Shown one piece after another: positions 34,676 to 45,984 of a DNA stretch of 64,000 nt. The position numbers and the translations under genes are program-made. Under the pieces are notes generated by a model. That model saw only the letters and a list, made by a program, of their open reading frames with translations. It was not told where the DNA came from and did no database searches. Origin of the DNA: Cristatella mucedo (Eukaryota; Bryozoa; Phylactolaemata; Cristatellidae); the NCBI GenBank assembly GCA_009760855.2, contig WPIO01000028.1, forward strand, positions 2,172,001 through 2,236,000, given 5' to 3'. Within the stretch, counting starts at the first letter, position 1. The number at the start of each line of letters is the position of its first letter.

Positions 34676-35706
34676 TCACTGATCCATCTCGGCGCCACCT
34701 GCCGCTCCACGAGGTGCGACCGCCTCGGCAGCGCTGCTGGATGCCACAGCCGCCGCCGCTGCTGCTGCAGGCTTCGTTGCCCGCGCTCTGGTGATCAGCG
34801 ACGACGATCTGGCAAGCAGGCGCCCGGCCTTGCCCGGCAGCCGCTGCTGCAGACACCCACGTCGCACGGCGAGGCCTGATGTGGACGAGGCGGGCAGCAG
34901 CGAGTCGTCCGGGCTCGGCGAGCGTGCCTGGCGCTCCGAAACACATTGGGCGAAGCGGACCGTCCTCTGTCTTGTCACATCGCCGCCATCGACCGGAGCG
35001 GCGGCGGCAGCGGCGCCGGCGGCCACTGCCGAGCGCTTGCTCTCCGGCTGCGGAGCTGCTTCGTCGGGCGACGAGCGGGTGACGTCAGCGCGGCTAAGCG
35101 GACGCTTGCGGGGCCGCAGCAGCGGCGGTGACACCGCCGCTGCCTCGGCGACGCAGACGCCACGCGAACCGATGGCGGCGGCAGAAAACGTTACGGTCGG
35201 CGAGGTCGAAGCCTCCCCTGACAAGCGAGCCGCAGCAGTGGCCGCTTCACGGCCGCTCTCAAGCAAAGCAACGCGCACCGCCAGCTCGGCGATAAAGGCT
35301 TGCTGCTGGGCGAGCTGGCGAGCCTGCTCGGACACGAGCGCCTCCTGGCGGTGGGCGCGCCGCTCGCGGCGAAGGCAGACGCGCTCGAGGTCGAGCAGCT
35401 TGTTGCGCAGCCAGCCCACGTCGAGCCGCAGCGACTGCAGGCCGGCCCCGTGGGCGCGGCTGCTCGCCTGCAGCCGGCCAAAGGAGCCCGAGCAGGCACA
35501 GTCCACTGCAGCAGCCTCGGCTGCGGTGGCGGCCACGGCAGCCGGCTGCCGACCAAAGCAGCTCGACGATGGATTCGACGGAGGGCTCGGCGTGACTGGC
35601 GCTGCCGACTCGATCGGCCGGATATTAGGACGATCGCCGAACGGCTCGCCGAAGCAGGCGACGGAGGCGGCTGCGACCGCTGAAGCGGCCACCTGATGGA
35701 TGCTGG
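34676..35706 (-). other. FBXO28: FBXO28 coding exon 4 (last)
   Basis: The acceptor is 'tttgtcttgcttgcag' (AG at 35708-35707), entered in phase 1. It encodes residues 208-550. The coiled coil includes G-A-G-L-Q-S-L-R-L-D-V-G-W-L and V-S-E-Q-A-R-Q-L-A-Q-Q-Q. A basic P-R-K-R patch follows near residue 406, then Ala-rich stretches, and the stop is at 34678-34676. The exon is very GC- and CpG-rich, which also leaves a long antisense frame on the plus strand. Confidence 0.88.
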
Positions 35707-38700
35707 CTGCAAGCAAGACAAAGGCGCGCGTTTCCGACGGCGGTGGCGAGGTGAGTCGCTCGGCCACTCGAATGGATGCTGGCCCGGCCGACCCGGAAAA
35801 GGGGCTCGGGGGGGGGAGCGGACGAGAGCATTCAGATGGGAGGGGCCGAGCTCGACCGATCGGGAGGGCACCGGCGCGCGGACGACGACGAACCGGGCGA
35901 GTGGGTGCCGTGAATGACGACCGGACGGTCGTCGATGGACACGGTAAAGCCGCCGGGCAGTACGGCGACGCCTTGCGCCTGCATGCGCGCCTTCACGCCG
36001 GGCAGCACCTTCTCGTCGAAGTGCTCCATGGCCATCGACGAGATGTCTCGCAGCTCCTGCAGCACCTCGTGCGAGCGCCGCGGGCTCGACTCGCGGCGCA
36101 CGTACCGAAGCAGGTGCAGCATCTCGTCCAAGACCTGCACACGCCCGCGGGCACGAGGATGCAGGCACGAGAGAGCGGCGGCTGGCGGCGCGCTTCAGCT
36201 AGGTGGCGAGCGATAACCAATGCAAGGCGCTGGCACACTTGATGCCCTACTGCCCTCAGAGAACTTGGCCTCTCTCGCTAAGCACTTTACATTTGCTGCA
36301 AAGGAAACACACGTGCGTGGTGTGGACAGGCCTCGAAGCAGGTGGTGTAGGGGCCGCCCTTCAGCGCATTGCGGGCATAACTAATAAAGGCGGCTACCTG
36401 CGAATCCTGAACGAAGTTGCAGTGCCAGTGCCTTGCAACTGTTAGGCACTGATTGTATATATCATGACGTAACAGGACAACCATCCGATACATACTGCCA
36501 AAGTTATGCTGCAGTTTCTCGACATGTCCCCTCATTTCACAGGCTTACAGTGGCCAAGTCAGAGCAGAGACCTTGACCCATTGAACATCTGTGGGACGAG
36601 GTCAGCATCGGCTGAGAGCTCTAGACACTAGCATAAGATCACCGGCTGAATTACGGGACGAATTGCAAGCGGTCTGTCATGCTATACCATCCGACGTAAC
36701 TCTGAAACTCGTACTGGCGTATATACAGGTAACTTGCTGCAAGAGAATCAATACAGACAAGGTATAACAACATGCAAAAACACCCGGAGCCACTGATTAT
36801 TAGAACCCTGGTTCGTAACATGCACTGACTCACACGCAGAGGTAAGCCTGCATGCACATAATAAGAGAAAAGACAAGTTCACTGGGGTGCACGAAAAGCT
36901 GAGAGTGTCTTAAGCTGAGAAGTTAATGATGCATAGTCAATGCAGGCGGTGAGAGAAGTGAGAAGAGAGCGGCAGACGTCACACTGGTTTGACCCAGTGG
37001 TTAAGGTGCTCAGGACTTGACTCAGGTCAAGGCGGATTTGATGGCCGAAGTCCTAGGGCTCGAGCCCTGTGGCACATGATAACGCCCGAATATAGATTAA
37101 GTTATCTTAGGGCGCAGCACAAATGAATTACATTTTATATTTAGACTGCCGGCACACACGAACTGAAGGCCGAGCGCAAAAAGATTTATATTTGAGAGAG
37201 AAGAAAAGAGAAAGAAAGAGCCGGTGAGAACATACAAGATGACGAGCAAGTGGTGCAAGAGCACAACGGAGGAGCCAGGAGGAGTCGGATAGGTAGGCCG
37301 CCGGCATGAGCGAGGGATGCGACATGAAAGCCAGACTGGGGATCTTGAAATCGATACTTGATAGGGAGCCAGCTAAGCTTGGACAGGAGTGGTTCGATAA
37401 GGCAACTAAACCTCCAGAAAAGAACAGACCAGATGAGCACATGCGTTCCGTACGAAACTTGCAAAGGAGGCCAGCGCACAATTGGCCTGTTACCTGTGCC
37501 TATTTGTATGCGCAAGCAGGGTCGCGAATACGGCAGAGAATTGACACGACGAGAGAGAGAGACCAGGTTCCTCGCCAGCTCACACTAATGGGGAAGCAAG
37601 TAAGCCAGGTCAGCCGCTCGACGTGTGGGAGAGGGGAAGGACGATGTGGGGGAGGAGAGAGAGCAACCGCTTCAGATTGCAAAACCAACTACAACATCTA
37701 TGCCGGATTTCCTTGCAAGCACGGCAATTAGGCAGCGATCTGCCTGCAAAGTCACGGTACAGTGACGAAAACCGGAACGTCAAGTGCAAGGGGGGCCTTA
37801 GCATGAAAGCCTCGACCTCAAAGCAACCACGAATACAAACGTTTGGTGGGGCATGCAACGGCTTCTACTCGAAGCTCGCTGCTCGCAGGTTTCCCACAAC
37901 ATAATCACTGCTCTCCACTGTGAGCAACACGGGGGTGGGGGGCAAGGGGTGCGCACTTGCTACACGGAGAATCTGTGGGAACGAAACTCAGTGCAAGCGC
38001 ACCTTACCCATGGTAAGGCGTGCTTGCACTGCACGACCCAGAGCGTGGGTTCGAGTCCTGCAGTAGGCAATCCTCTGTTGCCCACTGCAAGCAAGGCGAT
38101 AGCCACTGAGGCTCTCCAGCAGCTTTACAAATGAGGCTGCTTGACCAGCTGACCTTCACCTTTTTCTTTTTACCTGCTTGCAGCAGCAGCGCTAGAGCGA
38201 GTGCCACTTCGGTAGTGGCACTGAACGCCGTACGAGAGCACAAGTGCATTAAGGAAGAAAGTTGCCCAACTGAGTGAGCACCATTGCATTCTCACTTCCT
38301 TTGCAACTGCCAAGGGTGGCACACACTGGCTACACTGGTGAGCCGTGATAGCACACTAGGTAAGGCGGTTGCTTTCACGACCTCGGTCGCGAGGTCGTGG
38401 GTTCGATTCCTGCGGTGGGCGATCCTTTATCGCCACTGCAAGCGGTGGTGATAGCCGTAAAGGCTCTTCTGTCGCTATACAAAAAGAGGTTGTTTAATCA
38501 GCTAGGATTTTTTTTTACACTAGCTACACGTGCGCACACCACGCCCCCAACTGTTCTAGCAGCACTGCAAAAAAAGACAGCAGTAGAAAAGTCTCAGAGT
38601 AGCAGCACGAGCAGGGGCACATTGGTCACTGCATATTTGGTGGCAAAATAGCTGCCTTGACTAGCTACAGCCAAAGTCAAGTGCCTAGAAAGAGATTGAG

Positions 38701-40916
38701 TTCTCCGAGGGTGCTATATCAAATGAATTATTATTATTATTATTTTTATAAAAGTCCGTCTTCCAAATCTACACAACGAAATACATTTGACTTGCCAAAT
38801 ACCGCCTCAGCAGCCTTGAACAAGGGGGTTCGGGTAGGTCTGGCTGCTGGCATATGCGACACACTTGCAGTGCATGCTGCAGTGGTCGGCTTATGCTGGC
38901 TGTTGCCTTTTGCATAGGGGCACAAACATGAGAGCAGCAGACACCACATACGTATAGATTGAACACACCAAAGGTTACCAATGCTGCAGCAGGCAATCGG
39001 AGGGGCAGGGTACAGGCGGTACCGAGAGTTAAGGTTGGCTAACTTAAGAGCCTCATTTAAACAGTGGGGGCAGAAGACCGGTAGCGGCTATCACTACAGT
39101 TTGAAGTGGGCAATCAAGAATTGCCTCAAACCCACAAACCAGGGTCGTGAAGTATGAGCAAGGGCGATAACAAAAAGGCAACCAGAGCATGCAGCCAGTG
39201 TTCCGATTAGAAACCATGCATACCACAGATGAGCATAGCAAGCTTGCGAGTGACCAAGTGAGGCTAGCCAACACTTCACACACAAGGCACGCCAACAACC
39301 ACACAGGTCAACATGCGGCGACCCCAGCTTAATCGTGATAACGTCGGGTGGAAGGTCTTGGCATGGATTATAATAAAAATAATAATACACTTGATGAAGC
39401 GCCCTCAGAGAACTCAATCTCTTTCTAAGCGATTTGCTAACATTTGCTGCAAAGAAAACACGATTGAATAGTCAGTGATATCACGCTTGATAAACAACAA
39501 GAATAACATGGCTAGGGGTGACATGCACGGGTCAGCATGCAAGTGTGGTTGGTGGCAGCATGCAAGTGTGTTTGGTGGCAGCATGCAAAGTGTCAGCACT
39601 CATTTGCACATACAGGTCGAATCACTAGGACCCACTAAATGCTTTGATAAATAGATGCATTTTTGTTTCGTTTGTTATGTGGTCAAGTCAGTGGATGTCG
39701 TGACGCATGTCAGGTGTGAGTTCCAAGCTTTGGGGGCATACGAACTAAAGGCACGGTCACCAAAGGATTCGAGGTTTGTACGGAGTATGGATAAACAGTT
39801 AAATTCCAAAAATCGGGTGATACGATGCTTAGCCTGGTGGGACAGTAGATCTGATAAGGAGGCTGGAGCCAAAGAATGAAGGGGCCTATGAAGGCACACA
39901 TGCGATCAAGCCAGAATGATAGCCAGTGAAAACGTCAGGCTGCTACAGAATATGATAGGCAATGACCAGAAGTACCAGAAGCCTATGATAGTATGTTTAG
40001 AATTACTTTCTCCTTTTTCACAACACTTTTTGTATATTGATCTTAATAATAAACAGCCATTTAGCATCACGACTAAACTATATCTTATTCAGGGGACTTT
40101 ATATGTGCAGACGAAGAAAACTGTGCATTTAATCCCGACCTAGGCTTTCATTTGTATGCAGATGATACACGCATATGTACCCACACCGCCCGATACCGGT
40201 GTTTTTGGAAGGGAGAGCAAGGATTTACATTCCGTCGGTGCTTGCGTCTGAACTGCATTTATTCGGTGCTCTAGGCCTAAAATACTACGCATGCGTGCAG
40301 TGCACCGAGATCTTCACTGAAGCGCAATACCTTTCCTGGTATAAAACAGCAGTAGCCAGACTCGATGTATTTCGAGTAGGTAATCTGTAGCAACGACAGC
40401 CTGGTCTCGATGGCTGACAAGATATCGGCATGCCGGGCCATTGAATGGTTACGACGCTCCGATTCCCTGCGAGGTAACTTAGTTCGAACATCTCGCTGCA
40501 TCTGATTGAGCAAGCGCTCGACACGCTGGAAGCCCGAGTTCAGCTGATTGCCGCAGATGATCTCGAACGAGCGGCAAACCTACGCACGAAGGCATAGATT
40601 TTGACGTATGCTATATATAGATATATTGATATATATAACTGAATTCATACGCGCGGTTAAAGGGGCCTGAGAGACAACTTTCAGCGATCACGCTGGACAA
40701 ATGCCGCAATCGAAAAAAGCCGGCCCAAGACCAGGCTGACTGGCCACACGTCGCGTTTCATAACCGGCGTTTCTCACTGCATACCTGTCTGTTCTTGCTA
40801 ATGTCATCAAATGTTAAATAACTTATAATCTGGTGAAGAAGCTCTTTCGGAAGATATAATAAACGGGAGGCTTCGTCGTTGGAACCACGGCACGGACTGC
40901 CAAGCGACAGAGCCAT
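34676..40916 (-). CDS. FBXO28: FBXO28 orthologue, F-box protein (550 aa, four coding exons)
   Basis: FBXO28 is an F-box protein, that is, a substrate receptor of an SCF (SKP1-CUL1-F-box) ubiquitin ligase. It is nuclear in vertebrates. The coding exons on the minus strand are 40916-40785, 40579-40331, 36134-35894 and 35706-34676; junction phases are 0, 0 and 1, all giving GT..AG introns. They sum to 1653 nt, or 550 aa plus stop. The F-box starts at residue ~19 (L-L-Y-L-P-K-E-L-L-H-Q-I-I-S-Y-L) and runs into exon 2 (V-C-R-S-F-E). Exon 2 has the family block K-L-P-R-R-E-S-E-R-R-N-H-S and exon 3 has S-H-E-V-L-Q-E-L-R-D-I-S-S-M-A-M-E. Exon 4 has the coiled coil (about 292-359). The protein is longer than the human one (368 aa) because of low-complexity Ala/Ser/Pro segments. 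The ATG context is strong (A at -3, G at +4). Only the exon 3 donor (CCCG|GTTCGT) is weak. The orthology call is from recalled family motifs, not a database search. Confidence 0.92.
35894..36134 (-). other. FBXO28: FBXO28 coding exon 3
   Basis: The acceptor 'gggcgtgtgcag' has its AG at 36136-36135 and is entered in phase 0. It encodes V-L-D-E-M-L-H-L-L-R-Y-V-R-R and the conserved L-Q-E-L-R-D-I-S-S-M-A-M-E-H-F-D-E-K. The donor at 35893 is the only GT that gives phase 1 to fit exon 4; it is non-canonical downstream, so the last ~10 codons are uncertain. Confidence 0.8.
36245..36312 (-). mobile_element. Main LINE family, 3' tail fragment in FBXO28 intron 2
   Basis: Minus-strand reading: 'gcagcaaatgtaaagtgc' followed by 'gagagaggccaagttctctgagggc'. 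The (TTA)n end is missing. Confidence 0.65.
36985..37140 (+). mobile_element. SINE2 in FBXO28 intron 2
   Basis: A box 'tgacccagtggttaaggtg', an eroded middle, B box 'gggctcgagccc' and the tail 'tatagattaagttatcttagggcgc' ending ATTACATTT. It is antisense to the gene. Confidence 0.75.
38000..38160 (+). mobile_element. SINE3 in FBXO28 intron 2
   Basis: 'cttgcactgcacgaccc', B box 'gggttcgagtcc', then 'caaggcgatagccactgaggctctccagc' and 'aaatgaggctgcttgaccagctgacctt'. Confidence 0.78.
38338..38516 (+). mobile_element. SINE1 in FBXO28 intron 2, near-consensus
   Basis: It starts 'gtgagccgtgatagcacacta'. A perfect inverted repeat (ACGACCTCG and CGAGGTCGT, four-base loop) lies just before the B box 'ggttcgattcc'. 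It ends 'aatcagctagg' plus a T run. Antisense to FBXO28. Confidence 0.88.
38678..38752 (+). mobile_element. Main LINE family, 3' tail in FBXO28 intron 2
   Basis: 'aagtgcctagaaagagattg', 'agttctccgagggtgctata' and 'tcaaatgaattatta' followed by TTA repeats. Confidence 0.75.
39365..39905 (-). mobile_element. LINE E, 3' fragment in FBXO28 intron 2
   Basis: The minus strand encodes F-S-S-Y-A-P-K-A-W-N-S, followed by the family 3' UTR (with an extra local duplication of 'gcatgcaagtgtggttggtggca') and a (TTA)n tail at 39368-39385. It is in the same orientation as FBXO28. Confidence 0.85.
40331..40579 (-). other. FBXO28: FBXO28 coding exon 2
   Basis: The acceptor 'gccttcgtgcgtag' has its AG at 40581-40580, and the donor is AAG|GTATTG; both junctions are phase 0 (83 codons). 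It encodes V-C-R-S-F-E-I-I-C-G-N-Q-L-N-S-G-F, then K-L-P-R-R-E-S-E-R-R-N-H-S-M-A-R-H-A-D-I and C-C-F-I-P-G-K, all family hallmarks. Confidence 0.93.
40785..40916 (-). other. FBXO28: FBXO28 coding exon 1 with the start of the F-box
   Basis: ATG at 40916 in 'caaaatgg' context, 44 codons, donor CAG|GTATGC in phase 0. The F-box core L-P-K-E-L-L-H-Q-I-I-S-Y-L-T-F-D-D-I-S continues directly into exon 2. The 205-bp intron 1 contains a small TATA-type repeat near 40610-40640. Confidence 0.9.
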
Positions 40917-42030
40917 TTTGGAGCAGGCGACCGCCAATTCAAGTTCAAGGCTGAACGGTGCCGGAGAGTTTCCCTAATAGATATGCAACACGAACCGGCA
41001 GCGAGTCCACAGAACTATATCTATGACGCAGCCCGCAAGAGGGTCATTGATTTTTACAGAAATTCATTGAGCAATGGACTATTTTGTGCAGGTCCCGCTC
41101 CGGTACTCCTTGGTCTAAAATATCTATTCCCTAAGGGTATCCTAAGCCGATATCCTAAGCCTGACGCACAGGTTAATATCCTAATCGGCTAGCACCGCTG
41201 ACATAAATAAGAAAACTAGTGATAACAATCAGAAAGAAGAAGAAAGTTAGAACCATACAATTTTGTCTTTGAACGTTCCGTAAGTACGTCCTGTTAAACA
41301 GAAATCACTGACGATTCTCTATTCGCCGCTAACCAATGGAAAGACAGCCCTGGTAAATATTGATGCGAATAACATATGTGTTTGATAGCTGAAAATTAGC
41401 TACCATTTGAACGAGAGACCCTGAGTGATAAATTTCAAATCTTTGACAACAGTGGATCAGAAACAAAATAAAGTAGAGCTTTTAGAATATATGCTTGACT
41501 TTCGCCGACAACATCGAGATAAACGAACAGCAGATAAATCTTTTCAGCTTCACCCTGCCGAACCTCGATGAAAATAAAATTTTCTTCATGCTGAACAATA
41601 GGAAGAGATTAAATTATTCCGCTCCGACAAGCTTTGCGCTTTTGAATTTCTGAAAAAAGCATGAAGCCAAATCAACTGCGGCAAGAGACTAGAGAAGCAC
41701 AAAAGCATTGCGATGCGGCAAGGTAAGCTTCCTGTATTTCTGGCATGAACACTGAAAATTACTGGAGCATAAGTTAAATCCCTCGAATGAGTGTAGTTTT
41801 TTGTTGCAGAGCCAGTATTTGGACATATTGCACTGACTCGGTGGAGAAATCGCAAACAACTAAAAATTCTGCTAGGAAAAATTCTGAGAGGGTTCACTTT
41901 TACAGACTCAATGCGATCAACGACCAACCTTTTCAAAATTACAATAATCGCATTAAAGTGCTTGTAGGAGAAAATTAGCCTTAATTTCTTCGGATAATCT
42001 GTATAATATGTAGTTCGTATGTACGTATGT
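40917..42030. other. FBXO28 upstream region; otherwise no gene
   Basis: The first ~100 bp upstream of the ATG is presumably 5' UTR and promoter. No TATA box is evident at a suitable place. 41000-42030 is AT-rich, with no supportable gene on either strand. Confidence 0.4.
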
Positions 42031-42039
42031 ATGTATGTA

Positions 42040-42420
42040 TTGTATGCCGGCTCCTGACTTGTGACCTTAAGCTCAAGGGAGTGTGTAGTTCGTGTGTATG
42101 TATTGTATGCATGCTCCTCTGATAAGCCACTGGTGAGCTGTTAGAAGCACCACCAAGAGGGGCCGGTGCACAGCTGCGGTCAGCCTATGATGTGGTATGG
42201 ACACAGGCCGGTAACCAGCTGGTGGCCAGATGGTGGATTCACCATTAGGGTCGGCCAGTGCACAGTCGTGGTCGGTGAATCATCGGAGTCGACCAGGGGA
42301 CACGTTGTCGTGTGAGAGCAGGGGCCGATGGGAGCCGTGCGCTCTTCGGCTCCGTGCGTTATGTAATAAACTGTCGGTGTGGGGCATCGGCTGTCTCTCT
42401 GCTGTGCGAACAAACTACAT
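42040..42420 (+). mobile_element. LTR-like dispersed repeat, copy 2
   Basis: Collinear with 520-915 but without the SINE: 'tgtatgccggctcctga', 'tggacacaggccggtaacc', 'gggagccgtgcgctcttcgg', 'taataaactgtcggtgtgg'. The start is locally duplicated ('tgtatgccggctcc' and 'tgtatgcatgctcc', 63 bp apart) beside a GTAT microsatellite. Confidence 0.45.
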
Positions 42421-42479
42421 AATATATTGAGAATGAAGTGCCAGCCGGCTCAACTGCTAGATCTGTAGAATCTTTGACC

Positions 42480-42893
42480 AGCCGTCCAAGGCAAAGTTGA
42501 AGCAGTTTTTCGTAATTGATAACACGCATAGGCTAGTAATAACGATAGTTCTTAACCTTCGAAATCGATCCGGTTCATTATGGGAAGCTTTTTCGTGCAG
42601 TTTAGAGAGAAGTAGCACAATGTTAGAGCTGAGAATGCTAAGGCAGACTAGCCTACGCTTGCTTTACGGAACGGGTGGAGTTTTTAGCTTTGCTTTAAAT
42701 GTCGGGAAGTTATGCAACGTCGTCGTGTCAGACGATAAAAGAGTTCCAGGCTTTTGGCAAGGAGGAACTGATGAAGGCACGATCTCCGAAAGGATTTGAG
42801 GTTGCTTAGAGACACAGCTTTGTGAACTGAGTAAGAAGAGCCTGGTGGTGCTAACGATGGCCAGAGAATTAGCTGCTTTAGATAAGCAATCAT
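42480..42893 (-). mobile_element. LINE-related 3' coding fragment, diverged subfamily
   Basis: The minus strand retains S-F-R-R-S-C-L-H-Q-F-L-L-A-K-S-L-E-L-F-style and F-P-T-F-K-A-K-L-K-T remnants that align with the LINE C-terminal domain (S-F-G-D-R-A, F-K-R-N-L-K-T). Strongly decayed. Confidence 0.5.
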
Positions 42894-42894
42894 G

Positions 42895-43330
42895 ATAATA
42901 ATGCATTTGTATAGTGCCCTCAGAGAACTCTATTCCTTTCTAGGCACTATACATATGCTGCGAAGAAAGCGTAATCGAATGGGTAATTGTGGCATGCATA
43001 ATGCCATCAGGCACAATATGTTTAGAAGTGACGCATAGCCTCGACGTATAAAATGTGGTTAGTGGTGGCATGCGTGGCATGCCAGCACGACGGAGGACAC
43101 GAAGAAAGAATATCAAGGTCATGCTAAATGCTGTGATAAATAGGTGCGTTTTAGCTGGTTTCTAGATGCCGTCAAGTCAGGGGATGTCGTGACGTCAGTA
43201 GAGAGTGAGTCCCAGACTTTGAGAGCATATGAACTATTGGCATGGTCTCCAAAGGATTTAAAGTTCATACGAGGTGTAGCTAAACGACCCGGAGTCTGAA
43301 TCCTTCTGCCCAGTCTAGCTATATGCACAA
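42895..43330 (-). mobile_element. LINE F, 3' fragment
   Basis: The minus strand encodes N-F-K-S-F-G-D-H-A-N-S-S-Y-A-L-K-V-W-D-S-L-S. The 3' UTR follows, with 'gcatatgtatagtgcctag' and a short ATTATC tail. Confidence 0.8.
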
Positions 43331-43339
43331 CAGACAGGC

Positions 43340-44885
43340 AGATGTCGTCTAGGGTAGCCGGCTCGATGAGGCTGCTGGCCCGGCCGAGGTGAGGAGTACT
43401 GCAGTTAATCGCCTCTCCCGCCTGCCGTCGCCTCTATTGCAGCTTAAATTGATAGAAATGTTTCCAAATCTTTCAGTGGCACTCAGAATTGTATTGACCT
43501 TTCCAATTTTACTCGACGTAACAATTTCTACGTCAGTCGACTATCCCGTTCTGAGTGTAGTCATTTTTTAATGGCAGTAGATCTAGTTCAGAATCGAATG
43601 AATCTCAAAGGTGGGCATACAGATCATACAAAAACTTGATCCCTTGAATGAGAGCCAAGCCCAAACGTACTGCGGTCTGGAAAGATGTTTGCTTGTTTGT
43701 TTGCTGCGACTCACGCTATCTCCGCGCCCATTAATTGAGATTTTTTTGCGTCTTCTGGGCGCTTAGAATTAGCTCTGAGCAGGTGCTTTGCGGAATAACT
43801 TGTCGAAACCGGAAGTCAAAGCGGCACTCCGCCTCCGCATACAAATTATGTAAGATTTTACCACCGACTTCGATCGCCATTACGCAAGCGACCCAGCAAT
43901 TTCATTAGCTTGACGCCAAAATGACGCGAGCAATAGTATTAGTTGCTCTGTAGAGGTTCACTGGCGGCTCTAGTGGCCATTTCGAATGTTGAATGCGTCT
44001 CCGGCTGACCGAACTGTGACTACACCGCCGTAAGTCGAGCTTCCTGTGCGCACACTCGATATTTGATTGGTCAACCTGGCGTTTTGCCGGCGGCAACCGA
44101 CGTTAAGTCCATTCTAGTCTAACCGAGGGCTCAGCTGCGGCGGGTCGGCTTCGCTCCGCCTGCATTCCCCCGAACCTGTCAGTTTGCTACAGCGACGCGA
44201 CATGCCTGATGTGTTTGAAACGGCTTGGAGTCTACCCTTTCTTACCTGTTCTCTTTTGTCATAATTTCAGAGCAACAGTGCTCCTGGCCTACGTCCTGGC
44301 TTGGAATCTCTCGAAAGACTCGCATTCTTTTAGCCCTAATTTTAACAGGGTGCGAAAACTTCGCCGGATATTGCTAGCGCTCGCTTCGACAGTAGGCTGC
44401 TGTTTCTGGTCCTAGCGCTGAGTACTTGCACAGCAGTCGTGCGGCAAGGCACCACTTAACCACTCTTCATTTTCAACCTAATTGAAAATATTCCAGGCTC
44501 GGAGAGTTATTCATTTACTAGATACAATATGCCCGTGAAAAATCCAGAAAACTCCAACTTTACCTTGAAAGGTGGACCTCAGCGTATGCTGACCTACCCG
44601 ATGAGCCGTCCCATTACTGACGAGCAACCGCGAAGCTCTTCCTTAATTTACAAGAATCTTAGTGGGGGGATAAACATTAAAATTATATGCAATAATGTAA
44701 ATATGAAAATTATGAATTGTTTATTCTAAAAATGTGATAGCTCAGATTAGCCACAATTAATATATACGTTGTCTACTCTTAGAAGGTATACGGTGCCGTT
44801 TACTCCAGCTGTAGAAAATTCCTGCTCATCATAATAATAGAGGATCAAAAATTACTTCTTGTTTTTCTTCCTGCACGTAGTTTCC
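43340..44885. other. No gene recognised
   Basis: 43880-44200 is somewhat CpG-richer. No F-box, methyltransferase or other domain frame is seen on either strand. Confidence 0.4.

Positions 44886-44888
<3 letters not shown>

Positions 44889-44964
<76 letters not shown>
44889..44964. repeat. (CT)n microsatellite
   Basis: Pure CT of about 75 bp. 44970-45980 downstream shows no supportable gene. Confidence 0.95.
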
Positions 44965-44969
<5 letters not shown>

Positions 44970-45984
44970 TAGGCACAGGCTAGTAAATCTGAGGTTAATT
45001 TCGTTTACATACGTCCATTCAAAATTATTTAGGCGGTTTTTTACAATACAATCATCTGAACACGCCGTCACACACGTCTTAGCTCTACATAGCTAGCCAA
45101 CGAACGAAATCTCTAGAGTTTCATTGTTTGCTGTTTTTATCCAGTGCGAACGAGCACATTTGTGACCATGGCTAGACTTTGCACAGCAGTGGCCACATTT
45201 AACTGTCACTTGCCGCATATTAAAATGCTGCAAGCCTCTTTCTAAATTCAGTTCTCAGTGATTATTCCAATCCATCGATTTAGATATCAAGAGCTATTTG
45301 TTTTTCACCAAAATCATATCTGCATTAAGAAGGAAGGGAAAACATAGAGTCTTGATCAGCAGTAGTTGGATTGAGTCCGGATAAGACTGCATAAATCATC
45401 AAGCTCTCTTCACCTCATGTTGTATTGCATCAGTGAACAAGCGAGCGTCCTGCTTACGATCTACCACTCTCTCTTTGACCATGATTGCAGCACCAAGTGC
45501 AAGCAAGCTTTTCAATAGCCTGGGCGCGTTTGCTTCTAGACTGAAAAGGAAAAGGTTGCCAGCCTCTTTAGATCTCGCGTTTCTTTTGTGCCAGAGAAAA
45601 TCGGCGATAGCGGTGCTGCTCTAGCAACAGCAAAACTGAGCATTGCTTCAGTGCCACACGCAGTAGCCTAACATTGACATCGAGCCAATCTACGTATGCA
45701 AGATTCTTGCTCCTGCACTTGTTGTATGTGCTCCGCGATCAGTTTCCGTACTGACAACGTGTTTTCAACCGTATGCAGAGCCGTATGAGTTTTCTCGCTT
45801 CTTAGGCATTGGGGCAGTCGAAACAAAAAATCCCAAAAAATACAGCTGCATGCAGATTGCAGGAGTACACAATATAAGAAACATCGCCATCTTAATTTGC
45901 GAGGCCTAGACTCTCCATCCTTAGTAGGCCTACTAAGCTTTCGCTCACCGTTTTGTTGGTGCTAAATTTTGCAGTTAGAGATAC

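Noticed and set aside
34791-35696. A 301-codon plus-strand open frame
   Set aside because: It lies antisense to the FBXO28 last exon, is Ala/Arg/Ser-rich from CpG-dense DNA, and has no conserved domain. The minus strand carries the FBXO28 coiled coil.
35191-36168. A 325-codon minus-strand open frame over the FBXO28 exons
   Set aside because: It is in the wrong frame for the conserved FBXO28 motifs, reads through an intron and is Arg/Ala-rich. It is a frame shadow in GC-rich DNA.
38338-38420. tRNA gene
   Set aside because: A and B boxes are present but no acceptor stem closes. The unit continues into the SINE body and recurs at many places.
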